Of a stretch of DNA of 32,536 bases, positions 1 through 8,558 are shown in pieces; the stretch's first letter is position 1, and each line of letters opens with the position of its first letter. The notes under the pieces are model-generated. The model saw only the letters and a list, made by a program, of their open reading frames with translations, was not told the origin of the DNA and made no database searches. The position numbers and the translations under genes were made by a program. Source of the stretch: Sneathiellales bacterium (GTDB lineage Bacteria; Pseudomonadota; Alphaproteobacteria; Minwuiales; Minwuiaceae); assembly GCA_026992315.1 (NCBI GenBank), contig JALXAG010000277.1, forward strand, positions 1 through 32,536. Direction: 5' to 3'.

Positions 1-2
1 CC

Positions 3-1190
3 CCGGCCCAAAGCTATCTGAATATCCCGGCCATCATCTCGGCGGCGGAAGTCACCGGCGCCGATGCCATTCACCCCGGCTGGGGCTTTCTGTCGGAAAA
101 CGCCAATTTCGCCGAGATCGTCGAAGAACACGGCATCACCTTCATCGGGCCGACGCCGGAACACATCCGCATGATGGGCGACAAGATCACCGCCAAGGAA
201 ACGGCGCGGACATTGGGCATTCCCGTGGTGCCGGGCTCGGACGGGGGCGTCGCCACCATCGAGGAGGCGCGCAAGGTCGCCGCTGAAATCGGCTATCCGG
301 TCCTGATCAAGGCATCGGCCGGCGGCGGCGGGCGCGGCATGAAGCTGGCCCGCACGCCCGACGATCTGGACGAAGCCTTCCACAATGCCCGTCAGGAAGG
401 GCGGCTCGCCTTCGGAGACGACAGCGTCTATCTGGAAAAATATCTCGGCAAGCCGCGCCATATCGAGGTCCAGGTCCTCGCCGACGGGCTTGGCCATGCC
501 ATCCATCTGGGCGAACGCGACTGTTCGTTGCAGCGCCGTCATCAGAAGGTGCTGGAGGAAGCCCCCTCCCCGGCACTGAATGCCGAACAGCGCCATGAAA
601 TCGGCGAAACCGTCGCCCGCGCCATGGCCAGGCTGAAATACCGCGGCGTCGGCACCATCGAATTTCTCTATGAAGACGGCAATTTCTATTTCATCGAGAT
701 GAACACCCGCCTGCAGGTGGAGCATCCGGTGACCGAGGCCATCACCGGCATCGATCTGGTGCGCGAACAGATCCGCATCGCCGACGGCGCACCGCTGGAC
801 ATGCGCCAGGAGGACATTACCTTCAACGGCCATGCCATCGAATGCCGCATCAATGCCGAACATCCGGTGACCTTTGCGGCCTCGCCGGGGCGGATTACCG
901 ATTTCCATCCCCCCGGCGGTCTTGGCGTGCGGGTGGATTCGGCCCTTTATGCCGGTTATGGCGTTCCGCCCCATTACGACAGCCTGATCGCCAAGCTGAT
1001 CGTGCATGGCCGCAACCGCAACGAAGCCCTGCTGCGGCTGCGCCGGGCGCTGGAGGAAATCGTTATCGGCGGCATCGAGACCACCATTCCGCTGCATCTG
1101 GAACTGGTGGATCATCCCGATTTCATCAACGGCACCTACGATATCCACTGGCTCGAAAAATTCATTGCCGCCAAGGACGGCGACGGGTGA
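3..1190 (+). CDS. accC: Biotin carboxylase subunit of acetyl-CoA carboxylase, 5'-truncated
   Basis: Catalyses ATP- and bicarbonate-dependent carboxylation of biotin carried on AccB, the first step of fatty-acid synthesis in the cytosol. The reading frame is open to the left edge of the window, so the N-terminus lies outside; about 395 codons are present of the usual ~450. Visible signatures are [11 protein letters not shown] near the start (most relatives have Tyr where this has Trp), the glycine-rich ATP-grasp loop GGGGRGMK, and the catalytic stretch [14 protein letters not shown], followed by the biotin carboxylase C-terminal domain. The TGA stop overlaps the GTG start of aat (GTGA), so the two are probably translationally coupled. 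accB is expected just upstream but is not visible. The family assignment is secure. Confidence 0.96.
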   Translation, partial: PAQSYLNIPAIISAAEVTGADAIHPGWGFLSENANFAEIVEEHGITFIGPTPEHIRMMGDKITAKETARTLGIPVVPGSDGGVATIEEARKVAAEIGYPVLIKASAGGGGRGMKLARTPDDLDEAFHNARQEGRLAFGDDSVYLEKYLGKPRHIEVQVLADGLGHAIHLGERDCSLQRRHQKVLEEAPSPALNAEQRHEIGETVARAMARLKYRGVGTIEFLYEDGNFYFIEMNTRLQVEHPVTEAITGIDLVREQIRIADGAPLDMRQEDITFNGHAIECRINAEHPVTFAASPGRITDFHPPGGLGVRVDSALYAGYGVPPHYDSLIAKLIVHGRNRNEALLRLRRALEEIVIGGIETTIPLHLELVDHPDFINGTYDIHWLEKFIAAKDGDG

Positions 1191-1843
1191 ACAAGGAGGC
1201 GCTGACCCCCACCCTGCTGCTGCATGCCTATGCCCAGGGCTATTTCCCCATGGCGGAAAGCCGCGATGCGCGGGAATTGTTCTGGGTCGATCCGGATATG
1301 CGCGGCATCATCCCGCTCGATGGGCTGCGCATATCCCGCCGTCTGGCGCGTACCATCCGCCAGGACCGCTTCCGCGTGACCGTCAACCGCGATTTCGCCG
1401 GGGTGATGGCCGCCTGTGCCGCCCCGGCGCCGAAGCGCCGCGAAACCTGGATCAACGAAGATATCCTGCGCCTGTACAACGCGCTGCATGAAATGGGTTT
1501 TGCCCATTCGCTGGAATGCTGGCACGAGGGCAAGCTCGTCGGCGGGCTTTACGGCGTCTGCATGCAGGCAGCGTTCTTCGGCGAAAGCATGTTTTCACGC
1601 ATGCGCGATGCCAGCAAGGTCGCCCTGGCCCATCTGGTGGCGCGGATGCGCGCCGGAAGCTTCCGCCTGCTGGATACCCAATTCGTCACCGATCATCTGA
1701 AAAGCCTGGGCGCCGTGGAAATCCCGCGCGATCAGTATCATGTACTGCTGGCCGACGCCCTGTCCCATGAAGCGGATTTCTTCTATTGGCCGGAAGAGGT
1801 ATCCGGCGCCACGGTCCTGCAGTCGATCACCCAGACATCGTAG
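1187..1843 (+). CDS. aat: Leucyl/phenylalanyl-tRNA--protein transferase
   Basis: Transfers Leu or Phe from charged tRNA to proteins with N-terminal Lys or Arg, marking them for ClpS/ClpAP degradation (N-degron pathway). The 218-residue product has the family hallmarks AYAQGYFPM near the N-terminus, the central stretch [20 protein letters not shown], and [16 protein letters not shown] chose the GTG at 1187 because the recognisable protein begins there and it overlaps the accC stop in a GTGA arrangement; the longer open frame upstream is a shadow of accC. Length is normal for the family. The last 61 bp overlap the 3' end of the opposing DUF2155 gene. Confidence 0.95.
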   Translation: MNKEALTPTLLLHAYAQGYFPMAESRDARELFWVDPDMRGIIPLDGLRISRRLARTIRQDRFRVTVNRDFAGVMAACAAPAPKRRETWINEDILRLYNALHEMGFAHSLECWHEGKLVGGLYGVCMQAAFFGESMFSRMRDASKVALAHLVARMRAGSFRLLDTQFVTDHLKSLGAVEIPRDQYHVLLADALSHEADFFYWPEEVSGATVLQSITQTS

Positions 1844-2247
1844 ACCGGATGCTCGAGGCTGGACAGGCCTGGACTTGAAGCCAGCATCCAGCCGCGGAAC
1901 AGGGGGCGCGCCGCCTCGCCGGGGCGTGCCTCGTCGATTTCGAGAAAGGCCGATGTTTCGGGGAATTCCTCCGGCGGACGCTTGTAGCAATGATCGGCCT
2001 TGATCAGCAGGCTGCCGAAACGAACCGTTTCTCCGATGGGTATTTCCAGATCGCTGATCCGCGCCGTGACCTTGTCCAGCCCGCGCAGAACCACGATGCG
2101 GTTTTCCCTTTCCCCCGTACCGCCACGACCGAGAAAGCTGCCGTTCTTGTCCAGAACCGCCGCAGATGCCTGCGTGAAAGCGGCAATGACAACCGCGGCC
2201 AGCAGCCCGCCAGCCATGCGGCAACGGCACCCCATGCCGCTACTCAT
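1783..2247 (-). CDS. DUF2155 family secreted protein
   Basis: A 154-residue protein of unknown function. It starts with a short basic segment and a hydrophobic stretch ending in QASA, which looks like a cleavable signal peptide, so a periplasmic location is likely. The conserved DUF2155 core is visible: [19 protein letters not shown], a CYKRPPEE motif, [14 protein letters not shown] and [13 protein letters not shown]; the two Cys could form a disulfide. The start at 2247 is chosen because its ATG overlaps the TGA of the upstream methyltransferase (ATGA coupling). The gene is often found near aat and the NDUFA12 gene in alphaproteobacteria, as here. Its 3' end runs into the aat coding region on the other strand. 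Confidence 0.88.
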   Translation of the reverse strand: MSSGMGCRCRMAGGLLAAVVIAAFTQASAAVLDKNGSFLGRGGTGERENRIVVLRGLDKVTARISDLEIPIGETVRFGSLLIKADHCYKRPPEEFPETSAFLEIDEARPGEAARPLFRGWMLASSPGLSSLEHPVYDVWVIDCRTVAPDTSSGQ

Positions 2248-3008
2248 ACCGCTGCCGCCAGGAAACGCAGGCGGACATAATCGGCCGTCCACACCCCCGC
2301 ATCGTCGCAAAGCACCGGACGCAACAGTGCCTCGACCCGGTCGAGATAATCGTCGCGCTTTTCCTCGGGCAGGGCGGCCAGTGCCCAGTCACAGAAGGTT
2401 TTCAGCCATGCTTTCATATCGGCGGGCAGTATGGTCGGCCTCGGTGTCAATTTTATGGCCTCGACGGTAAATCCCGCCGTCTGCAGCATTGCCGCGAAAG
2501 CCCGCACCGTCGGAAACCGCCAGGGCATCAGGGCGGCCCCGTCGATCCCGAATTCACCCAATACCGCATTGGCCGCCACCGCAATCGCCGCGACATTGCC
2601 ATGCCCGCCCAGCTCCCCGGCGAAGCGGGCACCGGGTTCGAGCATGGCGCGGATATTGCGCAATGCCGCCTGCTGATCCTTCACCCAATGAAGCGCGGCA
2701 TTGGAAAAGGCGCCGTTAAAACGCAGATCGGTGGTGAAATCGGCAATATCCGCATGAATGACGTGGATGCCCTGCGCCTGCGCCGCCGCCAGCATCTCCC
2801 GGCTGGGATCGAGGCCCCAGACATCGCAGCCGCGCGCCTTGATCCGGGCGCTGAGATAACCGTCCCCGCAGCCGATATCGACGATACGCTGGCCGGGAAG
2901 CGGGTTCAGATCGTCGATCAGATCGATACCGTAATCGGCCACGAAACGGGCATTGGCGCCATATTCCTCCGGCCTCCAGGACTGGCTTTCCCCGACGCGG
3001 CCGCTCAT
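2244..3008 (-). CDS. Class I SAM-dependent methyltransferase
   Basis: A 254-residue Rossmann-fold methyltransferase. Motif I, VDIGCGDG, lies at about residues 43-50; an acidic residue in GLDPSREM would bind the SAM ribose, and NAALHWVKD matches the post-motif segment of the UbiE/trans-aconitate methyltransferase-like superfamily. The substrate cannot be told from sequence. The start at 3008 (MSGRVGES) lies 10 nt after the mlaD stop, and the stop overlaps the DUF2155 start, so it sits inside a tight minus-strand operon. The open frame continues upstream through mlaD in another frame, but that extension is low-complexity shadow sequence. Confidence 0.85.
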   Translation of the reverse strand: MSGRVGESQSWRPEEYGANARFVADYGIDLIDDLNPLPGQRIVDIGCGDGYLSARIKARGCDVWGLDPSREMLAAAQAQGIHVIHADIADFTTDLRFNGAFSNAALHWVKDQQAALRNIRAMLEPGARFAGELGGHGNVAAIAVAANAVLGEFGIDGAALMPWRFPTVRAFAAMLQTAGFTVEAIKLTPRPTILPADMKAWLKTFCDWALAALPEEKRDDYLDRVEALLRPVLCDDAGVWTADYVRLRFLAAAV

Positions 3009-3018
3009 GAGCGCGCCC

Positions 3019-3477
3019 TCAATTCTTGCCCTGGCCCTGGGTGCTGCCGTAGATCGCCTTGCCGATAAGATCGATGATGTTGACCGCGCCCTGGGTGTAT
3101 TGAATCTCCCCGCCCGGTTCCAGCATATCCTCGGAACCGCCGGGCTCGATCGACAGATAGGTATCGCCCAGCAGCCCGTCACTGGAAATCTTCACCGCCG
3201 AATCCTCCGGCACCTTCACATCTTCATTCAGCGATATGGTGACGACGGCAAGAAAGGTTTCCGGCTCCAGACGCTGGTCGGTCACCGCACCGACCTTGAT
3301 ACCGCTGAGGCGGACATCGGCACCGGGAACCAGCCCGTCGACACGTTCGAACTTGGCGATCAGCGGATAACCGCCTTCCGGCGTCACGCCGGCGGTGCTG
3401 TAGGCGAAAACGACGAAGAAGGCGGCAATCGCCAGCACCGCGGCCCCGATCAGCGTTTCGACGATATTGTTGTTCAT
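3019..3477 (-). CDS. mlaD: MlaD-type outer-membrane lipid asymmetry protein (MCE domain)
   Basis: A 152-residue inner-membrane-anchored, periplasm-facing MCE protein. A single transmembrane helix spans about residues 9-27, followed by one MCE domain (about 37-115) with the typical VDGLVPGADVRLSGIKVG and a KISSDGLLGDTYLSIEPGG stretch. MlaD forms a hexameric ring in the MlaFEDB transporter, which moves phospholipids between inner and outer membranes. The partner genes (mlaF, mlaE) are not in this window, so mlaD is separated from its ABC transporter. It lies 67 nt downstream of the NDUFA12 gene and 10 nt upstream of the methyltransferase. Confidence 0.92.
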   Translation of the reverse strand: MNNNIVETLIGAAVLAIAAFFVVFAYSTAGVTPEGGYPLIAKFERVDGLVPGADVRLSGIKVGAVTDQRLEPETFLAVVTISLNEDVKVPEDSAVKISSDGLLGDTYLSIEPGGSEDMLEPGGEIQYTQGAVNIIDLIGKAIYGSTQGQGKN

Positions 3478-3544
3478 TGCGGTTTCTCCACCCGGCGTTC
3501 CTTCATCAGCCTGACTGAACCTGCCTCAACCCCGCCGCAGGGCC

Positions 3545-3901
3545 CTATTCCGGCTGCCAGGCCTCATAATCGCCCGTGGCATGGGGGCGCCTGCCGCCCT
3601 TATCCAGATGCCCCGCCGGCTTGTAGGCATGCACCGTGCCGGTCAGGTTGGGATGAAAGGGGCGTTCCCAGGCGTAATGATCGGTATCGTTACCAGGCAG
3701 TTCGTCGGTGGTCTTGTGCAGCCAGCGGTTCCAGCCCGGCGGCACTTTCGAGGCTTCCTCGACACCGTTGTATATGACCCAGCGGCGGCCGCCGGGACGG
3801 GTTTCCTGATAATAGCGATTGCCGAACTGATCGGTTCCGACCTGCCGTGCCCGGCCTGTCCTTTCCTTGAACCACGTAACCACGCGCGTGCGTATGCTCA
3901 T
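3545..3901 (-). CDS. NADH:ubiquinone oxidoreductase accessory subunit, NDUFA12 family
   Basis: A 118-residue protein with the NDUFA12/B17.2 signature: GTDQFGNRYYQE, RRWVIYNG, and the PPGWNRWLH segment followed by a His/Pro/Tyr-rich tail. It is a supernumerary subunit of respiratory complex I found in alphaproteobacteria and mitochondria. The other complex I genes are absent from this window, which agrees with its usual separation from the nuo operon. An AGGAC Shine-Dalgarno-like site precedes the ATG. It is the first gene of the minus-strand block leading to mlaD, the methyltransferase and DUF2155. Confidence 0.93.
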   Translation of the reverse strand: MSIRTRVVTWFKERTGRARQVGTDQFGNRYYQETRPGGRRWVIYNGVEEASKVPPGWNRWLHKTTDELPGNDTDHYAWERPFHPNLTGTVHAYKPAGHLDKGGRRPHATGDYEAWQPE

Positions 3902-4377
3902 GTCCTGAAACCCTGCTTGTTGCGCTTAATCCAACATCGCGCCCCGGCAAAGGCGCCATCCTTCAAAGCCGTACGATCAAAACACCCTGCGATCCGAAAT
4001 CATTTTCACCGATATATCGCAACCGGCCGGCGAGGCGCGTCAGCCCACCGCCCCGCCAGGACGGATATGCCGGAAACGCTGGCAATATCGCATTCTCTCC
4101 CCGCCGCGTCCAGTCTCGAAATCGTATCGGCCACGGGTAATACGATTCGCAATCGGACGAGAGGCCGGCAGAGCCATGTCCGGTTGCAGAATCGGAACGG
4201 CAATCGCTGCGGCTGCGCGAAATAGATCGAAAAGAATACTTGACAGAAAATCGCCGTTGCCCGCCCCCCTCACGCCCGCTGAAAACGGGATGGCGACGAG
4301 GCGCGCAAACTGCATGGAATTCCCGTCGCGAATCATAAATGCAGCAGACTGCCAACCATGGAAGATGCAGCTTAGAA

Positions 4378-4393
4378 ACACTATATACTGTGG
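4378..4393. promoter_or_regulatory. NrdR box 1 (strong match)
   Basis: The 16-mer ACACTATATACTGTGG matches 14 of 16 positions of the published NrdR box consensus acaCwAtATaTwGtgt as I recall it. NrdR is the ATP/dATP-sensing repressor of ribonucleotide reductase genes. The site lies upstream of nrdJ, exactly where such a box is expected, and contains a possible -10 hexamer (TATACT, 4384-4389). Confidence 0.75.
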
Positions 4394-4401
4394 TATGGGC
4401 A

Positions 4402-4431
4402 TTGACCTGACATAAATATCGGGTTCATACT
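4402..4431 (+). promoter_or_regulatory. Candidate nrdJ promoter
   Basis: A -35 element TTGACC (4402-4407), an 18-bp spacer and a -10 element CATACT (4426-4431). The degenerate NrdR box lies wholly in the spacer and the strong box just upstream, so NrdR binding would block RNA polymerase. An alternative is a promoter using TATACT inside box 1, but its -35 is poor. Confidence 0.45.
4409..4424. promoter_or_regulatory. NrdR box 2 (degenerate)
   Basis: Starts 31 bp after box 1, leaving a 15-bp gap, which is the helical spacing typical of paired NrdR boxes. Only 9 of 16 positions fit the consensus, but 9 of the 12 right-hand positions do (TAAATATCGGGT). It is called mainly on spacing next to the strong first box. 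Confidence 0.5.
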
Positions 4432-4671
4432 GACATAGTCACAGCGGGGGAGGCACCCGGCGGTGATGTAAGAAAACCCATCCGGACATGGTTACCCGGA
4501 AGCCCCGGGCGGCAGTCGATGCCGGCACAGCTGCGGGCGAAGATACGGCGTGAAAATCGGCTCCGGTGGGTATGGAACGGTATCATTCCGCATTTGCGGC
4601 CAACATCAATCATCCTCCGGCGGAACGCATGTCCGGCCGGCGGGATCTGGCAGAACGGGGACAGCAAGGCG

Positions 4672-7600
4672 ATGCGTGTTGAACGACGCTTCAGCGATAA
4701 CGGCACTTCGGCATATGACGGGCTGGAATTCAGGTTTACCAGCAGCGAGATCCGCAATCCGGACGGATCGGTCGTCTTCAGGCAGGAGAACATCGAGGTT
4801 CCCGCCGACTGGTCGCAGGTCGCCTGCGATATTCTGGCCCAGAAATATCTGCGCAAGGCCGGTATTCCCGCCTGCCTGAAACCGGTGGAGGAAAACGACG
4901 TCCCCTCCTGGCTGTGGCGCCATGAAGCCGACGAGGAAGCCCTTGCCGCCCTGCCCGAAGATGCCCGCTGGATCGGCGAAAGCAGCGCCAAGCAGGTTTT
5001 CGACCGTCTGGCCGGCACCTGGACCTATTGGGGCTGGAAGGGCGGATATTTCGACAGCGAAGAGGATGCGCGCGCCTATTTCGACGAGATGCGCCTGATG
5101 CTGGCCCGCCAGATGGCCGCCCCCAATTCCCCGCAATGGTTCAATACCGGGCTGCACTGGGCCTATGGCATCGAAGGCCCGGCACAGGGCCATCATTACG
5201 TGGATTTCAGAACCGGCGAACTCAAGCGTTCGGTCAACGCCTACGAGCATCCCCAGCCTCATGCCTGTTTCATCCAGTCGATCAAGGACGATCTGGTCAA
5301 TGAAGGCGGGATCATGGATCTGTGGGTGCGCGAGGCGCGGCTGTTCAAATACGGTTCCGGCACCGGCACCAATTTCTCCAACCTCCGCGGCGAAGGGGAG
5401 CCGCTTGCCGGCGGGGGCAAATCCTCGGGCCTGATGAGCTTCCTCAAGATCGGCGACCGCGCCGCCGGGGCCATCAAGTCCGGCGGCACCACCCGGCGCG
5501 CCGCCAAGATGGTCACGGTCGATATCGACCATCCGGATATCGAGAAATACGTGAAATGGAAGGCCGACGAGGAAAAGAAGGTCGCGGCACTGGTCGCCGG
5601 TTCGCAGCTTTGCGCCGAAAACCTGAACAACATCCTTGCCGCCTGCCATAACGACAGCTTCGCCCCGGATGACGAGGCCCGCTTCGATCCCAAACGCAAC
5701 AAGGGCCTGCGCAAGGCCATTCTGGGTGCCCGCAAGGCGCGGGTGCCGGAAAATTACATCCAGCGCATGATCGAATTCGCCCGGCAGGGCTATACGGAGG
5801 TCGAATTCCCCATCTTCAACACCGATTGGGATTCGGAAGCCTATCTGACCGTCTCGGGGCAGAATTCGAACAATTCCGTGCGGGTCAGCGACGATTTCCT
5901 GCGCGCCGTTCTCGATGACGGCGACTGGAACCTGATCCGCCGCACCGACGGCCAGGTGGCCAAAACCGTCAAGGCGAAGGAGCTGTGGAACGATATCTGC
6001 GAGGCCGCCTGGTCCAGCGCCGATCCGGGGCTGCAATACGACACCACCATCAACGACTGGCATACCTGCCCGAACGACGGCCGCATCAATGCCTCCAACC
6101 CCTGTTCGGAATATATGTTCCTGGACGATACGGCCTGCAATCTCGCCTCGCTCAATCTGATCGTCTTCCTGAAGGAGGACGGCAGTTTCGATCACGAAGC
6201 CTTCTCCCATGCCGTGCGGCTGTGGACCATCGCGCTGGAAATTTCGGTGCTGATGGCGCAGTTCCCCTCTGCCGAGATTGCCGAACGCTCCTACCGCTAT
6301 CGCACGCTGGGGCTGGGATATGCCAATATCGGCGGCCTGCTGATGGCCATGGGCCTGCCCTATGATTCGAAGGAAGGGCGTGCCATGTGCGCGGCCATCA
6401 CCGCGCTGATGGCCGGGCGCGCCTATGCCACCTCGGCCGAAATGGCCGGGGAGCTCGGCCCCTTCCCGGGCTATGAGAACAACAAGGAGGCCATGCTGCG
6501 CGTCATCCGCAATCATACCCGCGCCGCCGAAGGCAAGGCGGAGGGCTATGAAGGGCTGCATATCGCCCCGGTGCCGCTGAAGGCCGCGGACTGCCCCGAT
6601 GCGGCCGTTGCCGATGCGGCCCTGGCGAGCTGGCATCAGGCGCTGGCGCTGGGCGAACGCAACGGTTTCCGCAATGCCCAGACCACGGTCATCGCCCCCA
6701 CCGGCACCATCGGTCTGGTCATGGATTGCGACACCACGGGAATAGAACCCGATTTTGCGCTGGTGAAATTCAAGAAACTGGCCGGCGGCGGTTATTTCAA
6801 GATCATCAACCGCATGGTGCCCCGGGCACTGCGCAAGCTGGGTTATAGCGAAGCCCAGATCGAGGACATCATCGCCTATGCCGTCGGCCACGGCACATTG
6901 GAGGGGGCGCCGGCGATCAACCATGACAGCCTGCGCGCCAAGGGCTTCACCCAGGCGGCAATCGATGCGGTCGAGAATGCACTCGAAGGCGCCTTCGATA
7001 TCAAATTCGTCTTCAACAAGTTCATTCTGGGCTCGGAATTCTGCGAACATGTTCTGGGCTTCAGCCCCGAACAGCTCGATGACTTCACCTTCAACATGCT
7101 GGAGGCGCTGGGCTTCAGCGAAGAGGATGTCGAACGGACCAATATCCATGTCTGCGGCGCCATGACCCTTGAAGGTGCGCCGCATCTCAAGCCCGAACAT
7201 CTGCCGGTCTTCGATTGTGCCACCCCCTGCGGGCGCATCGGCACCCGCTATCTTTCGGCGGAGGCGCATATCCGCATGATGGCGGCGGCGCAGCCGTTCA
7301 TTTCCGGCGCCATTTCCAAGACCATCAACATGCCGAACAAGGCGACGATCGCCGATTGCGAGCGCGCCTATATGCTGTCCTGGAAGCTGGGGCTGAAGGC
7401 CAATGCCCTGTATCGGGACGGTTCGAAACTGTCGCAGCCGCTGAATGCCATCGCCCTTGGCGACGATGACGGCAGCCTGGCCGAGGAAATTCCCGAAAAG
7501 CCGGCCGCCCAGCAACCGACCCTGGTGGCGGAGCGCATCGTCGAGCGCATCGTCGCCGCCGAGCGGCGCAAGCTGCCGCAACGGCGCAAGGGCTACACGC

Positions 7601-8331
7601 AGAAGGCCTCGGTCGGCGGGCACAAGGTCTATCTGCGCACCGGCGAATACGATGACGGCACCCTTGGCGAAATCTTTATCGACATGCACAAGGAAGGCGC
7701 TGCCTTCCGCAGCCTGATGAACAATTTCGCCATCGCCATTTCCATCGGCCTGCAATATGGCGTGCCGCTGGAAGAATATGTCGAAGCCTTCACCTTCACC
7801 CGTTTCGAACCCTCCGGCATGGTCGAAGGCAATGACGCGATCAAAATGGCCACGTCGATCATCGATTACGTCTTCCGCGAACTGGCGGTCAGCTATCTCG
7901 GCCGCACCGATCTGTCCCATGCCGAACCGGCCGATCTGCGCTTCGATGCCATGGGCCAGGGGCAGAACCAGGGCGACCTTCCCGCCAAGGACAAAGAGGA
8001 TCGCCAGCAGACGATTCAGTCGGTGATCGGCCTGGCCTCGACCGGTTATATGCGCTCCAATCTCTATGTACTCGGCTCGGCCGGCAGCGGCACGGCCACG
8101 GCGATCGAAACCGTTCAGGCCGCACGGCAGGCCGGTGGTGTCGCAGCCGCATCTACCGGCAGCGGCGGCACGGGAAGCGGCCCGGCCTCGGAGCGGATGA
8201 GCCGCATTACCGAAGCGCGCATGAAAGGTTATGAAGGCGATCCCTGCGCGGAATGCGGCAATTTCACCATGGTGCGTAACGGCACCTGCCTGAAATGCGA
8301 TACCTGTGGCGGGACCAGCGGCTGTTCCTGA
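4672..8331 (+). CDS. nrdJ: Vitamin B12-dependent (class II) ribonucleoside-diphosphate reductase
   Basis: Reduces ribonucleotides to deoxyribonucleotides using an adenosylcobalamin-generated thiyl radical; works with or without oxygen. The product is 1219 residues, normal for the long proteobacterial NrdJ. I chose the ATG at 4672 ([11 protein letters not shown]), which matches the usual family start; an in-frame upstream ATG at 4519 would add 51 unconserved residues. Active-site positions are visible: Cys199 in PHACFIQ, the finger-loop NPCSE with the likely radical Cys478 and Glu480, Cys489 in [11 protein letters not shown], and the phosphate-binding PTGTIG at 676-681. A TSCPD domain follows (about 900-1060), and the C-terminus has six Cys (1192, 1195, 1206, 1209, 1212, 1218) in a zinc/redox tail. 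Probably controlled by NrdR through the boxes upstream. A terminator follows. Confidence 0.97.
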   Translation: MRVERRFSDNGTSAYDGLEFRFTSSEIRNPDGSVVFRQENIEVPADWSQVACDILAQKYLRKAGIPACLKPVEENDVPSWLWRHEADEEALAALPEDARWIGESSAKQVFDRLAGTWTYWGWKGGYFDSEEDARAYFDEMRLMLARQMAAPNSPQWFNTGLHWAYGIEGPAQGHHYVDFRTGELKRSVNAYEHPQPHACFIQSIKDDLVNEGGIMDLWVREARLFKYGSGTGTNFSNLRGEGEPLAGGGKSSGLMSFLKIGDRAAGAIKSGGTTRRAAKMVTVDIDHPDIEKYVKWKADEEKKVAALVAGSQLCAENLNNILAACHNDSFAPDDEARFDPKRNKGLRKAILGARKARVPENYIQRMIEFARQGYTEVEFPIFNTDWDSEAYLTVSGQNSNNSVRVSDDFLRAVLDDGDWNLIRRTDGQVAKTVKAKELWNDICEAAWSSADPGLQYDTTINDWHTCPNDGRINASNPCSEYMFLDDTACNLASLNLIVFLKEDGSFDHEAFSHAVRLWTIALEISVLMAQFPSAEIAERSYRYRTLGLGYANIGGLLMAMGLPYDSKEGRAMCAAITALMAGRAYATSAEMAGELGPFPGYENNKEAMLRVIRNHTRAAEGKAEGYEGLHIAPVPLKAADCPDAAVADAALASWHQALALGERNGFRNAQTTVIAPTGTIGLVMDCDTTGIEPDFALVKFKKLAGGGYFKIINRMVPRALRKLGYSEAQIEDIIAYAVGHGTLEGAPAINHDSLRAKGFTQAAIDAVENALEGAFDIKFVFNKFILGSEFCEHVLGFSPEQLDDFTFNMLEALGFSEEDVERTNIHVCGAMTLEGAPHLKPEHLPVFDCATPCGRIGTRYLSAEAHIRMMAAAQPFISGAISKTINMPNKATIADCERAYMLSWKLGLKANALYRDGSKLSQPLNAIALGDDDGSLAEEIPEKPAAQQPTLVAERIVERIVAAERRKLPQRRKGYTQKASVGGHKVYLRTGEYDDGTLGEIFIDMHKEGAAFRSLMNNFAIAISIGLQYGVPLEEYVEAFTFTRFEPSGMVEGNDAIKMATSIIDYVFRELAVSYLGRTDLSHAEPADLRFDAMGQGQNQGDLPAKDKEDRQQTIQSVIGLASTGYMRSNLYVLGSAGSGTATAIETVQAARQAGGVAAASTGSGGTGSGPASERMSRITEARMKGYEGDPCAECGNFTMVRNGTCLKCDTCGGTSGCS

Positions 8332-8357
8332 CCGCGGTTCCGGCAGAAATCCGGTTT

Positions 8358-8430
8358 CGTAGCGTATCCCGCCCGTAGCGTAACCCCGGCATCTTCCCTG
8401 TTGGCTGCCGGGGGCGCAGCCTGTGCGCCC
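8358..8430 (+). other. Hairpin-rich segment downstream of nrdJ
   Basis: Between nrdJ and its terminator there is a 9-bp direct repeat CGTAGCGTA (8358-8366 and 8374-8382, period 16). It is followed by two hairpins that compete for the same G run: CCCCGGCA (8384-8391) with TGCCGGGG (8406-8413), and GGGCGCA (8412-8418) with TGCGCCC (8424-8430). No known RNA family was recognised. It may be part of the nrdJ 3' UTR or a small RNA. Confidence 0.35.
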
Positions 8431-8483
8431 GGTTCACCGGAACATAGGATGGGTTGCGCGAGTGGTGACCTCCCTGAAACTCC

Positions 8484-8519
8484 GGGATGCGGCCTTTGGC
8501 GTTCCTGTTGCCGCATCCC
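8484..8519 (+). terminator. Rho-independent terminator of nrdJ
   Basis: A perfect 10-bp stem GGGATGCGGC (8484-8493) / GCCGCATCCC (8510-8519) with a 16-nt loop, followed on the plus strand by C and TTTT. It lies 153 nt after the nrdJ stop and before the convergent EAL gene. Confidence 0.7.
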
Positions 8520-8558
8520 CTTTTCAGGAAAAGCAGGCCTCCATCATGAACGCATGCG

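Larger units (their letters stand above)
3902..4671. other. 770-bp gene-free region upstream of nrdJ
   Basis: This is the longest non-coding stretch of the window. It separates the NDUFA12 gene (minus) from nrdJ (plus). The open frames crossing it on both strands are rich in Arg, Ser and Pro, lack family signatures, and are not convincing genes. The part from about 4375 to 4435 is clearly more AT-rich and holds NrdR-box-like sequences and a promoter candidate, listed separately. From there to the nrdJ ATG is a leader of about 240 nt in which I found no B12 box or other riboswitch core that I recognise. The segment 3902-4370 shows nothing I can name. Confidence 0.6.

Noticed and set aside
1595-2230. 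A 211-codon minus-strand frame overlapping aat and DUF2155
   Set aside because: It is in a different frame from the recognisable DUF2155 protein and its product is low-complexity Gly/Arg-rich.
3581-4402. Possible small genes in the gap upstream of nrdJ (plus 3581-4225, minus 3963-4355 and 4040-4402)
   Set aside because: Arg/Ser/Pro-rich products, no good ribosome-binding sites, no family resemblance, and conflict with the NDUFA12 gene or one another.
4432-4671. Cobalamin riboswitch in front of nrdJ
   Set aside because: No B12-box-like sequence was found; riboswitches of this type normally control B12-independent alternatives or transport, not the B12-dependent enzyme.
4519-4671. Upstream start of nrdJ adding 51 residues
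   Set aside because: The added residues are unlike NrdJ proteins, while the ATG at 4672 matches the usual N-terminus.
4606-7920. An open frame of 1104 codons on the minus strand, antisense to nrdJ
   Set aside because: It lies inside a well-supported gene and shows no family signature; long antisense frames are expected from the codon bias of GC-rich genes.
8332-8525. 6S or SRP RNA gene downstream of nrdJ
   Set aside because: The SRP core motif is absent, and the expected 6S central bubble and gene neighbours were not recognisable; kept only as an unassigned structured segment.
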